From Phycisphaerales bacterium (GTDB lineage Bacteria; Planctomycetota; Phycisphaerae; Tepidisphaerales; Tepidisphaeraceae): DNA of 9,425 nt. The DNA is taken from positions 1 to 9,425 of the forward strand of contig JAQGHJ010000255.1 in NCBI GenBank assembly GCA_028288905.1, written 5' to 3'. Positions 1 to 6,533 of the stretch are shown here, piece after piece. The translations under genes and the position numbers were made by a program. The notes under the pieces were generated by a model. It was not told where the DNA came from, made no database searches, and saw only the letters and a list, made by a program, of their open reading frames with translations. Positions within the stretch are counted from its first letter, which is position 1, and each line of letters begins with the position of its first letter.

Positions 1-111
1 TACCCCGCCGGCCCATGAAAGGAGCGGGACGGCCGAAGCCATCCCCCTGTCACGCTGCCACCGGAGCGAGCCCGCGTCAGCCGATCAGCCCGACGACGTC
101 CTCAACGGTAA

Positions 112-360
112 GTGAAGGCCGGGGTGATGCAGGAGGACCTGTCGGCGGCCGGGGCGGCGCAGGGGAACCTGTTCGACCGGGTGGACCGCGGGCAGCCCGG
201 GCGACTGATGGGGGTGATAGACGCGATCAACGACCGGCTTGGAGCGGGGACGCTGCGCGTGGCGGCGTCGGGGCTGGACCGGGCGTGGGCGACGCGGTTC
301 GAGCACCGGACGCCGGCGTACACGACGCGGTGGGCCGACGTGGTCCGCGTCCGGACATGA
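112..360 (+). pseudogene. umuC: C-terminal fragment of UmuC-type Y-family DNA polymerase (DUF4113 domain)
   Basis: The 82-residue frame reads as the DUF4113 tail of UmuC/ImpB/MucB-type translesion polymerases. It starts with KAGVM, has NLFD near residue 19, then LMGVIDAINDRLGAGTLRVA, and ends with the AYTTRWADV block typical of this tail. A complete UmuC is about 420 residues. The finger, palm, thumb and little-finger domains are all missing. An in-frame TAA (109-111) lies immediately before the homologous part, which opens on a GTG at 112 without a convincing ribosome site, and a second in-frame stop sits at 16-18. Positions 1-111 do not look like UmuC in any frame; frame 2 is open from position 2 to a TGA at 113-115 but gives no recognisable protein. 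I infer a remnant left after truncation or rearrangement upstream. Family assignment is fairly sure; whether it is expressed is unknown, and it should have no polymerase activity. Confidence 0.72.
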
Positions 361-402
361 CGGTCTGGCCGTAGCAGGTCGTCGGCAAGATCAGAGTAAC
401 GA

Positions 403-415
403 TGACGCTGCGTCA
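403..415 (+). repeat. 13-bp interrupted palindrome TGACGCTGCGTCA, copy 1
   Basis: The arms TGACGC and GCGTCA flank one central base. The copy reads with CTG at the centre on the + strand. It lies 16 nt beyond the stop codon of the minus-strand PLD-type gene, so it marks that gene's 3' end. It is followed by CTGAAACG at 416-423, an 8-mer that also follows copy 3. It is the first of four copies, all in the nuclease block. Confidence 0.85.
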
Positions 416-430
416 CTGAAACGCTGTGCA

Positions 431-1489
431 TCATGCCTTCAAAAAGCGGAGCGCCTTGATGAGGCGTTCGGCGTTGACGACGGACATCCGGCAGTCCCTC
501 TCCGCGTCCCACTTTGTCAGCAGCCCTTTCTGGCGGATGGCTGCCCACGCGGTGGCGGTCAGCTTGCGACGGTGCGAGCCGGCCACGGGCGTGTGGGCAG
601 CAAAGTTACGTCCGTCCGGCGTCCGCATGGGTGTACGGGTCCAATCCCGTACCTCGACCAACTGCGACCACCCGCAAGTCTTGTCGAAGAGGATGATGCG
701 GTCGCCGATCGAGAGCGACGGCAACCGGGCCGTGACCATTCCCCACTTTCGGCGACTCCAACTTGTCTCCTCGCGCAACGCCCGTTCGGTACGGGCCGAC
801 ATGAAGCCGTGTACGGTCATGCGGAAATACCGAGGTCTGCGACCTCGACTCGCGTGGGTGGCCGGCGCTTTTGCCGACGTCAACGCCGCGTCGAGGGTGA
901 TAGGGACGACGCCCGGTTCTCCGCTACCCGCCGGGCGTGCCTCCGCATACGCGTCGATCAGCGTGGCCGAGAGGGGTACGGCAGACGCCCATGCGGCCTC
1001 AAAGAATTGCCGGAACATCAGCGCCTTTGATGACCGTGCGGGCACGGCGAACGCGGCGTTCAGTTCCCCCGTCTCCGTCAGCCCGTCGCCCGTCAAGTTC
1101 GACGAGCCGACGACGGCGGTGAGGGTCGTTCCGCGGGTGATGAGGTACGCCTTACAGTGGAAACGCGGGTCGATCGCAATTCGCGAGCGGAAGTGCTTCG
1201 GATGCCGACGTTCCCCGTCGAGCAGCGCACGGAGCGCCGCCGGTTCGGTCACCCATCCGTAAAAGCCGGTCAATACGCGGACCCGGCCGTCGACAGCGAG
1301 TAGTCGTTGGAGGAGTGCATCCAACCCCCGCCGTGTCACGAACGCCGCCGCCAAATCCGCCGCACATGCCCCGTCCAGCGCATCGGCAAGGAACGCCAAC
1401 AGGTTGTTCGGTCCGGCGTTGTCGATGAGCCCGATCAAGCGCGGACGGACGTCGGGGTTGGACATAGGCCCAAGGATACTTGCCGGCAT
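431..1489 (-). CDS. Phospholipase D-fold (HKD) nuclease-like protein with C-terminal extra domain
   Basis: 352 residues. The N-terminal ~175 residues match the PLD-like nuclease fold: a strand and loop RVLTGFYG (70-77), then FHCKAYLI with H111 and K113 of the HxK signature, then AVVGSSNLTGDG with S129/S130 and N131, and E142 in GELN. There is a single HKD half-site, so an active enzyme would be expected to dimerise, as in Nuc and BfiI. The last ~130 residues hold a separate domain with a stretch GDRIILFDK..GWSQLVEVRDW (262-283) that looks like a small beta-barrel of PUA/B3 type; this is a guess from pattern only. Length and order (PLD then DNA-binding-like domain) resemble the restriction enzyme BfiI (358 residues), but no methyltransferase is visible. 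The ATG at 1489 lies 17 nt downstream of the preceding gene, suggesting co-transcription with it; neither it nor the alternative ATG at 1465 has a clear ribosome site. Substrate and role unknown; an accessory or defence nuclease is the inference. Confidence 0.8.
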   Translation of the reverse strand: MPASILGPMSNPDVRPRLIGLIDNAGPNNLLAFLADALDGACAADLAAAFVTRRGLDALLQRLLAVDGRVRVLTGFYGWVTEPAALRALLDGERRHPKHFRSRIAIDPRFHCKAYLITRGTTLTAVVGSSNLTGDGLTETGELNAAFAVPARSSKALMFRQFFEAAWASAVPLSATLIDAYAEARPAGSGEPGVVPITLDAALTSAKAPATHASRGRRPRYFRMTVHGFMSARTERALREETSWSRRKWGMVTARLPSLSIGDRIILFDKTCGWSQLVEVRDWTRTPMRTPDGRNFAAHTPVAGSHRRKLTATAWAAIRQKGLLTKWDAERDCRMSVVNAERLIKALRFLKA

Positions 1490-1496
1490 CAGTCAG

Positions 1497-1509
1497 TGAC
1501 GCAGCGTCA
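1497..1509 (-). repeat. 13-bp interrupted palindrome, copy 2, overlapping a stop codon
   Basis: It reads TGACGCAGCGTCA on + and TGACGCTGCGTCA on -. The symmetry extends to 19 bp here (1494-1512, CAG...CTG). On the minus strand its first three bases are the TGA stop codon of the large PD-(D/E)XK gene (1507-1509), and its other end lies 7 nt before the ATG of the PLD-type gene. It therefore fills most of the junction between two co-directional genes. Confidence 0.87.
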
Positions 1510-3738
1510 CTGGTGCTGCGCCTTGGGCGGCGGGAAGTGGAAGCACAGCACGGCCACGCGAACGCGGTGAGCGGGATCGCCGGGCAGGTGAAATTCGAAG
1601 TCGTACCAGCCGTCCGCCATCTTTTCGCCCGCCGCTACACAGCAAGGGTGCGTCTCGGAAATCGCCTCGACCTGCTTTATCACCGGCGCGATCTCGCGGT
1701 TCGGAACGAACAGCAGCACGGCCACCCGCGCGTCCCGCCACGTCGCGTACCCGAGGGCTTGGTCGATCGTCGCGTGCAGCAGCTTGGGGCCGCCCCACAC
1801 CTTGCACTCCGCCAACAGGACGCGGTCCCCGTTGTGACGGACGAGCATGTCCGTTTTTCCGGTCTTGTTGAACGTCTCGGCCGTGGCGCTCTGGAAGTGA
1901 GTAGACAGCACGCCGAGCAGGTAATCGCGCAGGGCCTCCTCGTCCTTACCCGCGTACGTGCTCGGGTGCGACTCCATGTGACAGCCCGTACCGTGCAGCG
2001 CCCGGAGCGCCTTGTGATAGGCCGCGGCCGCGTCCGGCGGTTCTCCGGATGACCCCGCAGGTTCGACCGCCCCGCGTTCGGGCGACCCGACGACGACGCT
2101 CGTAGCCGGCGGCAGGTCGCCGTCGAGGCGTGCGACCCCTTTTGCCACGACGCCTCCCGAGCCGTCAGGCCCGCCCGCGGCGAGGTCGAATAAGTGCTTG
2201 TCCACGGGTCCTCGGAAGTCGCACTGCGCGAGTTCCCCTTCGGACGTGAGCCGCAGTCCTTCGAAGTCGCCAGCTACGATCCCGCACCCCGCGCCGGCGT
2301 GGCCGCGGGACGCCAAGAGGTGCTTGACCTGCTCGCCAAGGATGCGGCCGTAGTCGCCGGTGACCCGCCACACCACCGAGATCGGGGCCGCCCCTTGAGG
2401 GGTAAGCGTGACGGGCAGTCGTGCCTCGACGAGCCCCGCCCGTACCAGTCGCGTCACTGCCTGCTCGTCCTTGTGTGACAAGCTGTCCGAAGTCGGGCGG
2501 ACCCAACGGCTCGACAGCTTGAGCACCCATTCCGCGACGGCGAGTTCGTAAGGCGTCATCCGCCCTCCCGGTACGCTGTCCCGCCGGTCGACTGCCGCGT
2601 TTGGCCGGCGGGAGGAGCCGGCGGGCGGCCGCGCCAAAGGTGGGACGTCCAACGACGGGCTGGCTTTCGACGGGTCGGCTCCGGTTGGTTCCCCGTCGTG
2701 CGGTCCAACGTTCAGATGATTCCGAGCACGGGTCGTCGGTCCGTCGGGCGTGCTGTCCTCCGTGTGCCGCAGCCACATGCGGAGCACGCGAACGATTTCC
2801 AGACGCCAGTCGGCGTCCAATCCGCCGCCGCCGAACGCCATCCACCGCCCGCGTTCGCGGCGGTACCCCTGCAAATGGAGCGTCATGCTCGCGTTGGATT
2901 CGGGTGCGGTGTAGCGGACGAACGTGCTGCTGACGTCGCCGTCGGCCCCGTCCCCCGCCTCGCGGACCATGTCAACGTAACCTTGATGTTGGATAGGCGG
3001 CGGATAACCAAGTTCACTGGCGGCACGAGCGATCTGCGCGGTCAGCGGGTCGGTCCAATCGCCGAACTCTCGGCCGGCCGGCGCGTCGTGGATAGCGCCG
3101 ATCAGCCGGCGTAACGCGGTCCGGAAGGCGTGCCTCGCGGCCTCCTTGCCGTCGTCGGCGGCTCCCCCCGCGGTCAGGTCCTCGGCCCACGCTGTGATGT
3201 CCTGTAGCCCGATGATCGGGTCGGCCCGCTCGGAGAGGCGGTCGACCAGCCCCGGATCGAATTTCAGGAACCGGAACGCGCGGCGTCGGGCCTCGCGGTA
3301 CGCGTCACGCGCCTTTGCCTCGTCGTGCTCGCGCCTCGCCTGATCCGGCGGGGTTTGCCCGTACGAGTCGAGCATGCGCCAACGGTCGGCGCTCCAGCCG
3401 AACTCCTGCTCCGCGATCCACGCGGCGATCTTCGCAGGGGTGTCGAACGGCTCGACGTTCGGCTTGTTGGCCAAATCGAACGCAGCCAGCCCGGCCTCCA
3501 CCGCGTCGTGGTACGCCAACACCTCACGGTGCTCGTCGGTCGTGAAGCCCCGCGAGGTGAACACGCCGGACGAGTCGGGCGGACCGACGGCGGTGTGACT
3601 CCGTTCCCAAAGCTCCGCGTTCCGGCGTTCGTGCGGGGCGGCGAGCCTCTTACGCTCCTCCTCCCGCGACCGGTCGAAGCGTTCGATCGCTTCGACGTGC
3701 AGCCGGAGGGCCGCCCGTTGCACAGGGATCATGGGCAT
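1507..3738 (-). CDS. Large protein with C-terminal PD-(D/E)XK restriction-endonuclease-like domain
   Basis: 743 residues. The C-terminal domain (about 598-700) has a PD-(D/E)XK core: helix DYLLGVL, then GKTDMLV with D630, then VLLAECKVW with E644 and K646, then IDQALGYATWRD with Q660. This strand-strand-helix order is typical of Mrr-like and related nucleases. Residues 394-470 (YELAVAEWVLKL ... LVRAGLVEARLPVTLTPQG) read like a winged helix, which could bind DNA. The N-terminal ~330 residues are mostly helical, with a long charged helix at 135-160, and match no family I recognise. A proline- and serine-rich linker (330-393) separates the halves, so the middle and C-terminal part could work alone; M394 is a possible internal start but without evidence of use. 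It is first gene of a likely minus-strand operon with the PLD-type gene. The start ATG at 3738 is the outermost; M3 is an alternative. Nuclease fold: good. Biological role, probably defence: inferred. Confidence 0.75.
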   Translation of the reverse strand: MPMIPVQRAALRLHVEAIERFDRSREEERKRLAAPHERRNAELWERSHTAVGPPDSSGVFTSRGFTTDEHREVLAYHDAVEAGLAAFDLANKPNVEPFDTPAKIAAWIAEQEFGWSADRWRMLDSYGQTPPDQARREHDEAKARDAYREARRRAFRFLKFDPGLVDRLSERADPIIGLQDITAWAEDLTAGGAADDGKEAARHAFRTALRRLIGAIHDAPAGREFGDWTDPLTAQIARAASELGYPPPIQHQGYVDMVREAGDGADGDVSSTFVRYTAPESNASMTLHLQGYRRERGRWMAFGGGGLDADWRLEIVRVLRMWLRHTEDSTPDGPTTRARNHLNVGPHDGEPTGADPSKASPSLDVPPLARPPAGSSRRPNAAVDRRDSVPGGRMTPYELAVAEWVLKLSSRWVRPTSDSLSHKDEQAVTRLVRAGLVEARLPVTLTPQGAAPISVVWRVTGDYGRILGEQVKHLLASRGHAGAGCGIVAGDFEGLRLTSEGELAQCDFRGPVDKHLFDLAAGGPDGSGGVVAKGVARLDGDLPPATSVVVGSPERGAVEPAGSSGEPPDAAAAYHKALRALHGTGCHMESHPSTYAGKDEEALRDYLLGVLSTHFQSATAETFNKTGKTDMLVRHNGDRVLLAECKVWGGPKLLHATIDQALGYATWRDARVAVLLFVPNREIAPVIKQVEAISETHPCCVAAGEKMADGWYDFEFHLPGDPAHRVRVAVLCFHFPPPKAQHQ

Positions 3739-3938
3739 TCCGTTGAACGCGAGGCGGAGGGCGACGAATGACCCTCACCGCTCCGGCCGCCACGAAAACC
3801 CGCATCGGCGAGCCGCGGTGATCCGACGGAAGGTATTGTAGCTGGACTCCCGAAGGGACCACTGTTCGGCGTGATTGACCATAATCGAAGAACGTCGAGT
3901 GGCAACGACAAGACCTGCCCGATCGGGTGTCGGATCAG

Positions 3939-3951
3939 TGACGCTGCGTCA
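3939..3951 (+). repeat. 13-bp interrupted palindrome TGACGCTGCGTCA, copy 3
   Basis: It is identical to copy 1 over 13 bp. It lies in the divergent intergenic region, 200 bp upstream of the large PD-(D/E)XK gene and 315 bp upstream of the HNH gene. It is the only copy not at or next to a stop codon. As with copy 1, CTGAAACG follows, here at 3968-3975. Confidence 0.85.
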
Positions 3952-3967
3952 TCCCGCGGTGAGCGCC

Positions 3968-3995
3968 CTGAAACGATAAGCATCGCTCGTTTCAG
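3968..3995. repeat. 9-bp inverted repeat CTGAAACGA / TCGTTTCAG with 10-nt spacer
   Basis: Perfect arms at 3968-3976 and 3987-3995 could form a hairpin or a two-half-site operator with centres about two helical turns apart. There is no T-tract, so an intrinsic terminator is unlikely. Its position between divergent promoters favours a regulator-binding site, but no regulator gene is in the window. Confidence 0.5.
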
Positions 3996-4256
3996 CGTGT
4001 TCGGCGTGGGACGCCGTCTCCGTTCTTCACCTTCACCCGCTGGTCGTCAGTTCCACCGACCTCCGGCACCACCCGTCTGAATGCTCGCCCTCGGTCGCGA
4101 AACGACCGCGCCTCGCCTTCTCATGTGTCCGCGGTGCGCACCGGTCCAGCTCATGACGTCCGCCAACTTCTGCTGTCGCGTGTCGCGCACCGGGGAAAAT
4201 TTCGTGGTCCGACGGGTAGGATGCGATGTCCGGCGGTACACGAGCCGCCGTGCAGT

Positions 4257-4261
4257 GGGAG
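4257..4261 (+). promoter_or_regulatory. Ribosome binding site deciding a GTG start for the HNH gene
   Basis: GGGAG at 4257-4261, followed by 5 nt (AGAAA) and then GTG at 4267. This spacing and the start of protein-like sequence right after the GTG make it a better start than the far-upstream ATG at 4081, which has no such site. Confidence 0.6.
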
Positions 4262-4266
4262 AGAAA

Positions 4267-5205
4267 GTGGCAACCAATCCCGACGCGGTCATGGGCGGGC
4301 TCCGCCAGCCGAGCCTGCCCACCGTGAAGCGACTGTACGCGGTGTCGGGAAACCAATGCGCCTTTCCCGGCTGCCGACTCCCGCTCGTTGATCCGACGTC
4401 CGGAACAGTGACCGGCCGCATTTGCCACATCAAGGCCCGCAGCCCGGGCGGGCCGCGCTACGACCCCGCCCAATCTGACGGCGAACGTCACGGGTTCGCC
4501 AACCTCATTATCCTGTGCCCGATCCACCACGACGTGATCGACGCCGACGAGGCGTCCTACACCGTCGAGCGGCTGACGGAGATCAAGGCCGGACACGAGG
4601 CGTCGAACGTGGTCGACCCCCCGTCCCGCATGCCGGACGGTGCGGCGGCCGAGATGGTCGCCAACATCGACGCGGGCCGGGCGCGCGTCGCGGTCGTGAT
4701 GAGCGACGAGCAGACGGGGGGGCAGACGGCGCAGTACATCATCAACTTGGGCCACCCATGGCAGCCCGATCCGGCCGCACGGCAGGCCGGACAGCGGGCC
4801 GAAGTAGACCGCCGCCTGTTCGAGGCGTTCCTGAACGTGCTGCCGTCAACCGGGAGCATTCGGTTCGTCAAGGAACACCACATGGGCGGGGCGTTCCGGA
4901 ACGAACGTCTCGATCAGGTCGACGAGTTTTACGAGACGTGGGGCGACCCGGAACACGAGTTCTTGGACGTGGAAATCGAGGTCGCGAGGCGCAACCTCTA
5001 TCAAGCCGTCGCCGCGTACCGAGAGGCCATTGCCCTCCACTGCCATCACGACGGTTGGGGGGTTCTTTGCGTCCCGAGTGACCGGGAACTCGATCACCCG
5101 GATCGCTACCACGCGACCATCGAAGGCCTACACGGGCTGGCGCGAGCGGTCGTGGCGGCGCACGCCGACCTCGTGCGAACCGGAAGGCGGAAGCTCGGGG
5201 TTTGA
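4267..5205 (+). CDS. HNH endonuclease family protein
   Basis: 312 residues from the GTG start. The N-terminal ~95 residues form an HNH (beta-beta-alpha metal) nuclease: SGNQCAFPGC with C31 and C36, GRICHIKA with H54, NLIILCPIHHDVID with N79, C84, H87 and H88. C31, C36, C84 and H87 probably hold structural zinc; H54, N79 and H88 fit the catalytic HNH triad. This is the standard 'CAFPGC ... NLI.LC..HH..ID' form found in standalone HNH proteins. Residues ~150-312 are a helical region (EVDRRLFEAFLNVLP ..., FYETWGDPEHEFLDVEIE) that I do not recognise; a sensor or partner-binding role is possible. The stop is separated by only 14 nt from the ATG of the next gene, so the two are probably one transcript. 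The pairing with a second nuclease suggests a defence or mobile-element function, which is inference. Confidence 0.82.
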   Translation: MATNPDAVMGGLRQPSLPTVKRLYAVSGNQCAFPGCRLPLVDPTSGTVTGRICHIKARSPGGPRYDPAQSDGERHGFANLIILCPIHHDVIDADEASYTVERLTEIKAGHEASNVVDPPSRMPDGAAAEMVANIDAGRARVAVVMSDEQTGGQTAQYIINLGHPWQPDPAARQAGQRAEVDRRLFEAFLNVLPSTGSIRFVKEHHMGGAFRNERLDQVDEFYETWGDPEHEFLDVEIEVARRNLYQAVAAYREAIALHCHHDGWGVLCVPSDRELDHPDRYHATIEGLHGLARAVVAAHADLVRTGRRKLGV

Positions 5206-5211
5206 GGGAGG
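5205..5211 (+). promoter_or_regulatory. Ribosome binding site AGGGAGG for the DUF4268 gene
   Basis: It overlaps the last base of the upstream stop codon and sits 8 nt before ATG 5220. It excludes the longer TTG-initiated reading from 5202, in which the site would lie inside the coding region. It also points to translational coupling with the HNH gene. Confidence 0.7.
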
Positions 5212-5219
5212 TCCGGGAC

Positions 5220-6344
5220 ATGGCGATTTTCGAGATCACGAGCGACCGCCTCCGGCGGATCGACCCGACGACGTTCGGCGCGGCGGGCGTCCGGGAGCGG
5301 GACGACCTGCAACGCTTGCTCCGCGAGCAGGTCGAGGTCGTCGCCCCGGACGTGCTGGTCATCGCCGAGGAGTTCGGCGAGTGGGAGGACTGCCGGCGGC
5401 GCATCGATCTGCTCGGGGTCGACCGGAACGCGAACATCGTCGTCGTCGAGTTGAAGCGGACGGAGGACGGCGGTCATATGGAATTGCAGGCGGTCCGGTA
5501 CGCCGCGATGGTGTCGGCCATGACGTTCGACCGGGCGGCCGACGTGTACGCCGCGCACCTGCTGCGGCTCGGCCGCACGGCCGACGCCCGAGCGGACCTG
5601 CTGGCGTTCCTCGGGTGGGTCGAGCCGGACGAGGATCGGTTCGGGCAGGACGTGCGGGTCGTCCTCGTGTCGGCCGAGTTCTCGAGGGAACTGACGACGA
5701 CCGTTATGTGGCTGAACGAGCGGGGGCTCGACCTCCGGTGCGTCCGGATGCGGCCGTACCAAGATGGCCCGCGGCTGCTGGTCGACGTCCAACAGGTGAT
5801 CCCGCTCCCGGAGGCGGCCGACTACGTCGTGCGGCTCAAGGAGAAGGAGGTGCGGGAGCAGGCCGCCCGGCGGGAGCGGTCCACGTCGGCCGACGCGTTC
5901 CTCCGGTTCTGGACGGCGTTCCTGCCGCGGGCCAAGGCCCGGACGGACCTGCACGCCCGCGCGACGCCGAAGGCGGTCAATTGGGTCGGCGCGCGGGAGC
6001 CGACCGGGGTGGGCCAACTGATCTACGTCGCCGGCCCGAAGGTGACGCCGCGGGTCGAGTTGTACATCGACGGGGGCGACGGGGAGGCGAACAAGCGGGC
6101 GTTCGACCGGCTGGCGGCCGGGCGGGCGGACGTTGAGGCCCGGTTCGGCGGCCCGCTCGCGTGGGAGCGGCTGGACCACGCGCAGGTCGCACGGGTCAAG
6201 CACGAGGTGCCCGGGTTTTCGTTCCGCGAAGAGGGCGGGTGGGACGCGCTTCAGGACGCCATGATCGACGCGATGGTCCGGCTCGAACGGGCGCTCCGGC
6301 CGCCCCTCGGTCGGGAGGACGGGCCGGGCGACGCCGGGCAGTGA
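5220..6344 (+). CDS. PD-(D/E)XK nuclease-like protein with C-terminal DUF4268 domain
   Basis: 374 residues. The N-terminal part has a PD-(D/E)XK active site of the NucS/DUF91-like kind: LVIAEEFGEW (46-55), RRRIDLLGVD with D63, NIVVVELKR with E77 and K79, and Q90 in the next helix (MELQAVRYA). Residues ~225-355 read as DUF4268: LRFWTAFLPRAKA, VNWVGARE, RVELYIDGGDGEANKRAFDRL, PLAWERLD, VARVKHEVPG. This two-domain arrangement is known in many bacteria as a nuclease-like protein of unsettled function. A charged helix (LKEKEVREQAARRERS, 206-221) links the two domains. It is second in the HNH operon. Its TGA stop (6342-6344) is also the first three bases of palindrome copy 4. All three core catalytic residues are present, so it is likely active on DNA; the target is unknown. 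Confidence 0.83.
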   Translation: MAIFEITSDRLRRIDPTTFGAAGVRERDDLQRLLREQVEVVAPDVLVIAEEFGEWEDCRRRIDLLGVDRNANIVVVELKRTEDGGHMELQAVRYAAMVSAMTFDRAADVYAAHLLRLGRTADARADLLAFLGWVEPDEDRFGQDVRVVLVSAEFSRELTTTVMWLNERGLDLRCVRMRPYQDGPRLLVDVQQVIPLPEAADYVVRLKEKEVREQAARRERSTSADAFLRFWTAFLPRAKARTDLHARATPKAVNWVGAREPTGVGQLIYVAGPKVTPRVELYIDGGDGEANKRAFDRLAAGRADVEARFGGPLAWERLDHAQVARVKHEVPGFSFREEGGWDALQDAMIDAMVRLERALRPPLGREDGPGDAGQ

Positions 6345-6354
6345 CGCAGCGTCA
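6342..6354 (-). repeat. 13-bp interrupted palindrome, copy 4, overlapping a stop codon
   Basis: It reads TGACGCAGCGTCA on +, so its central CTG is on the minus strand, as in copy 2. Its first three + strand bases are the TGA stop of the DUF4268 gene. It marks the right edge of the nuclease block; no copy is seen from here to the end of the window. Confidence 0.87.
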
Positions 6355-6533
6355 CAAACGTTGGCGGCGGGGGGTCAGAGGTCAGCCGGTATGTACCGGG
6401 CGGGGATCACGAATACCGCGAAACCCCGCGAAAAGTCGCGATCCAATGCGAAGGATTGCAACGGCGTCCGAGGCGGGTAAAATCCCCTGAAATTCAGTCG
6501 ATTCCGAGATTTTCGGCGTCGGGTCAGAGCCGT
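6355..6533. other. Non-coding segment with short repeats beside the tRNA-Cys scar
   Basis: No gene is supported. It holds an inverted repeat CCGGTA-TG-TACCGG (6386-6399), two direct copies of CCGCGAAA with 10-bp period (6416-6423, 6426-6433), and GGGTCAGAG at both ends (6372-6380, 6521-6529). Such repeats next to an att core could be integrase arm sites, which is inference. Minus-strand frames here and across the tRNA are spurious: they produce the well-known false peptide GFEPTNNGFAN from antisense tRNA. Confidence 0.4.

Larger units (their letters stand above)
3739..4266. other. Divergent intergenic region between the two nuclease operons
   Basis: 528 bp with no convincing gene. The open frame that extends the HNH protein upstream to 4081 has unprotein-like composition and is better read as leader. 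It holds palindrome copy 3, a 9-bp-arm hairpin just after it, and an 11-bp direct repeat TGTTCGGCGTG at 3863-3873 and 3998-4008 that brackets both. Promoters for both operons should lie here. One weak candidate on the minus strand is a TACAAT -10-like hexamer (3835-3840), without a good -35. Its regulatory content is inferred. Confidence 0.5.

Noticed and set aside
2..115. Open frame ending in ...DDVLNGK at TGA 113
   Set aside because: Could be the tail of an upstream gene, but it is too short and has no recognisable features.
4081..4266. N-terminal extension of the HNH protein from ATG 4081
   Set aside because: No ribosome site, unprotein-like composition, and a good ribosome site precedes GTG 4267.
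5030..6136. Long plus-strand frame inside the DUF4268 gene
   Set aside because: Gly/Arg/Pro-rich shadow translation of a high-GC gene, no domain; the frame 5220-6344 has clear catalytic motifs.
5106..6203. 365-residue minus-strand frame
   Set aside because: Antisense shadow of the DUF4268 gene, with composition typical of antisense GC-rich frames.
403..6354. The four palindromes as a CRISPR array or integron attC sites
   Set aside because: Spacing is 1.1-2.4 kb rather than tens of bases, orientations alternate, and there is no cas gene or integron integrase in the window.
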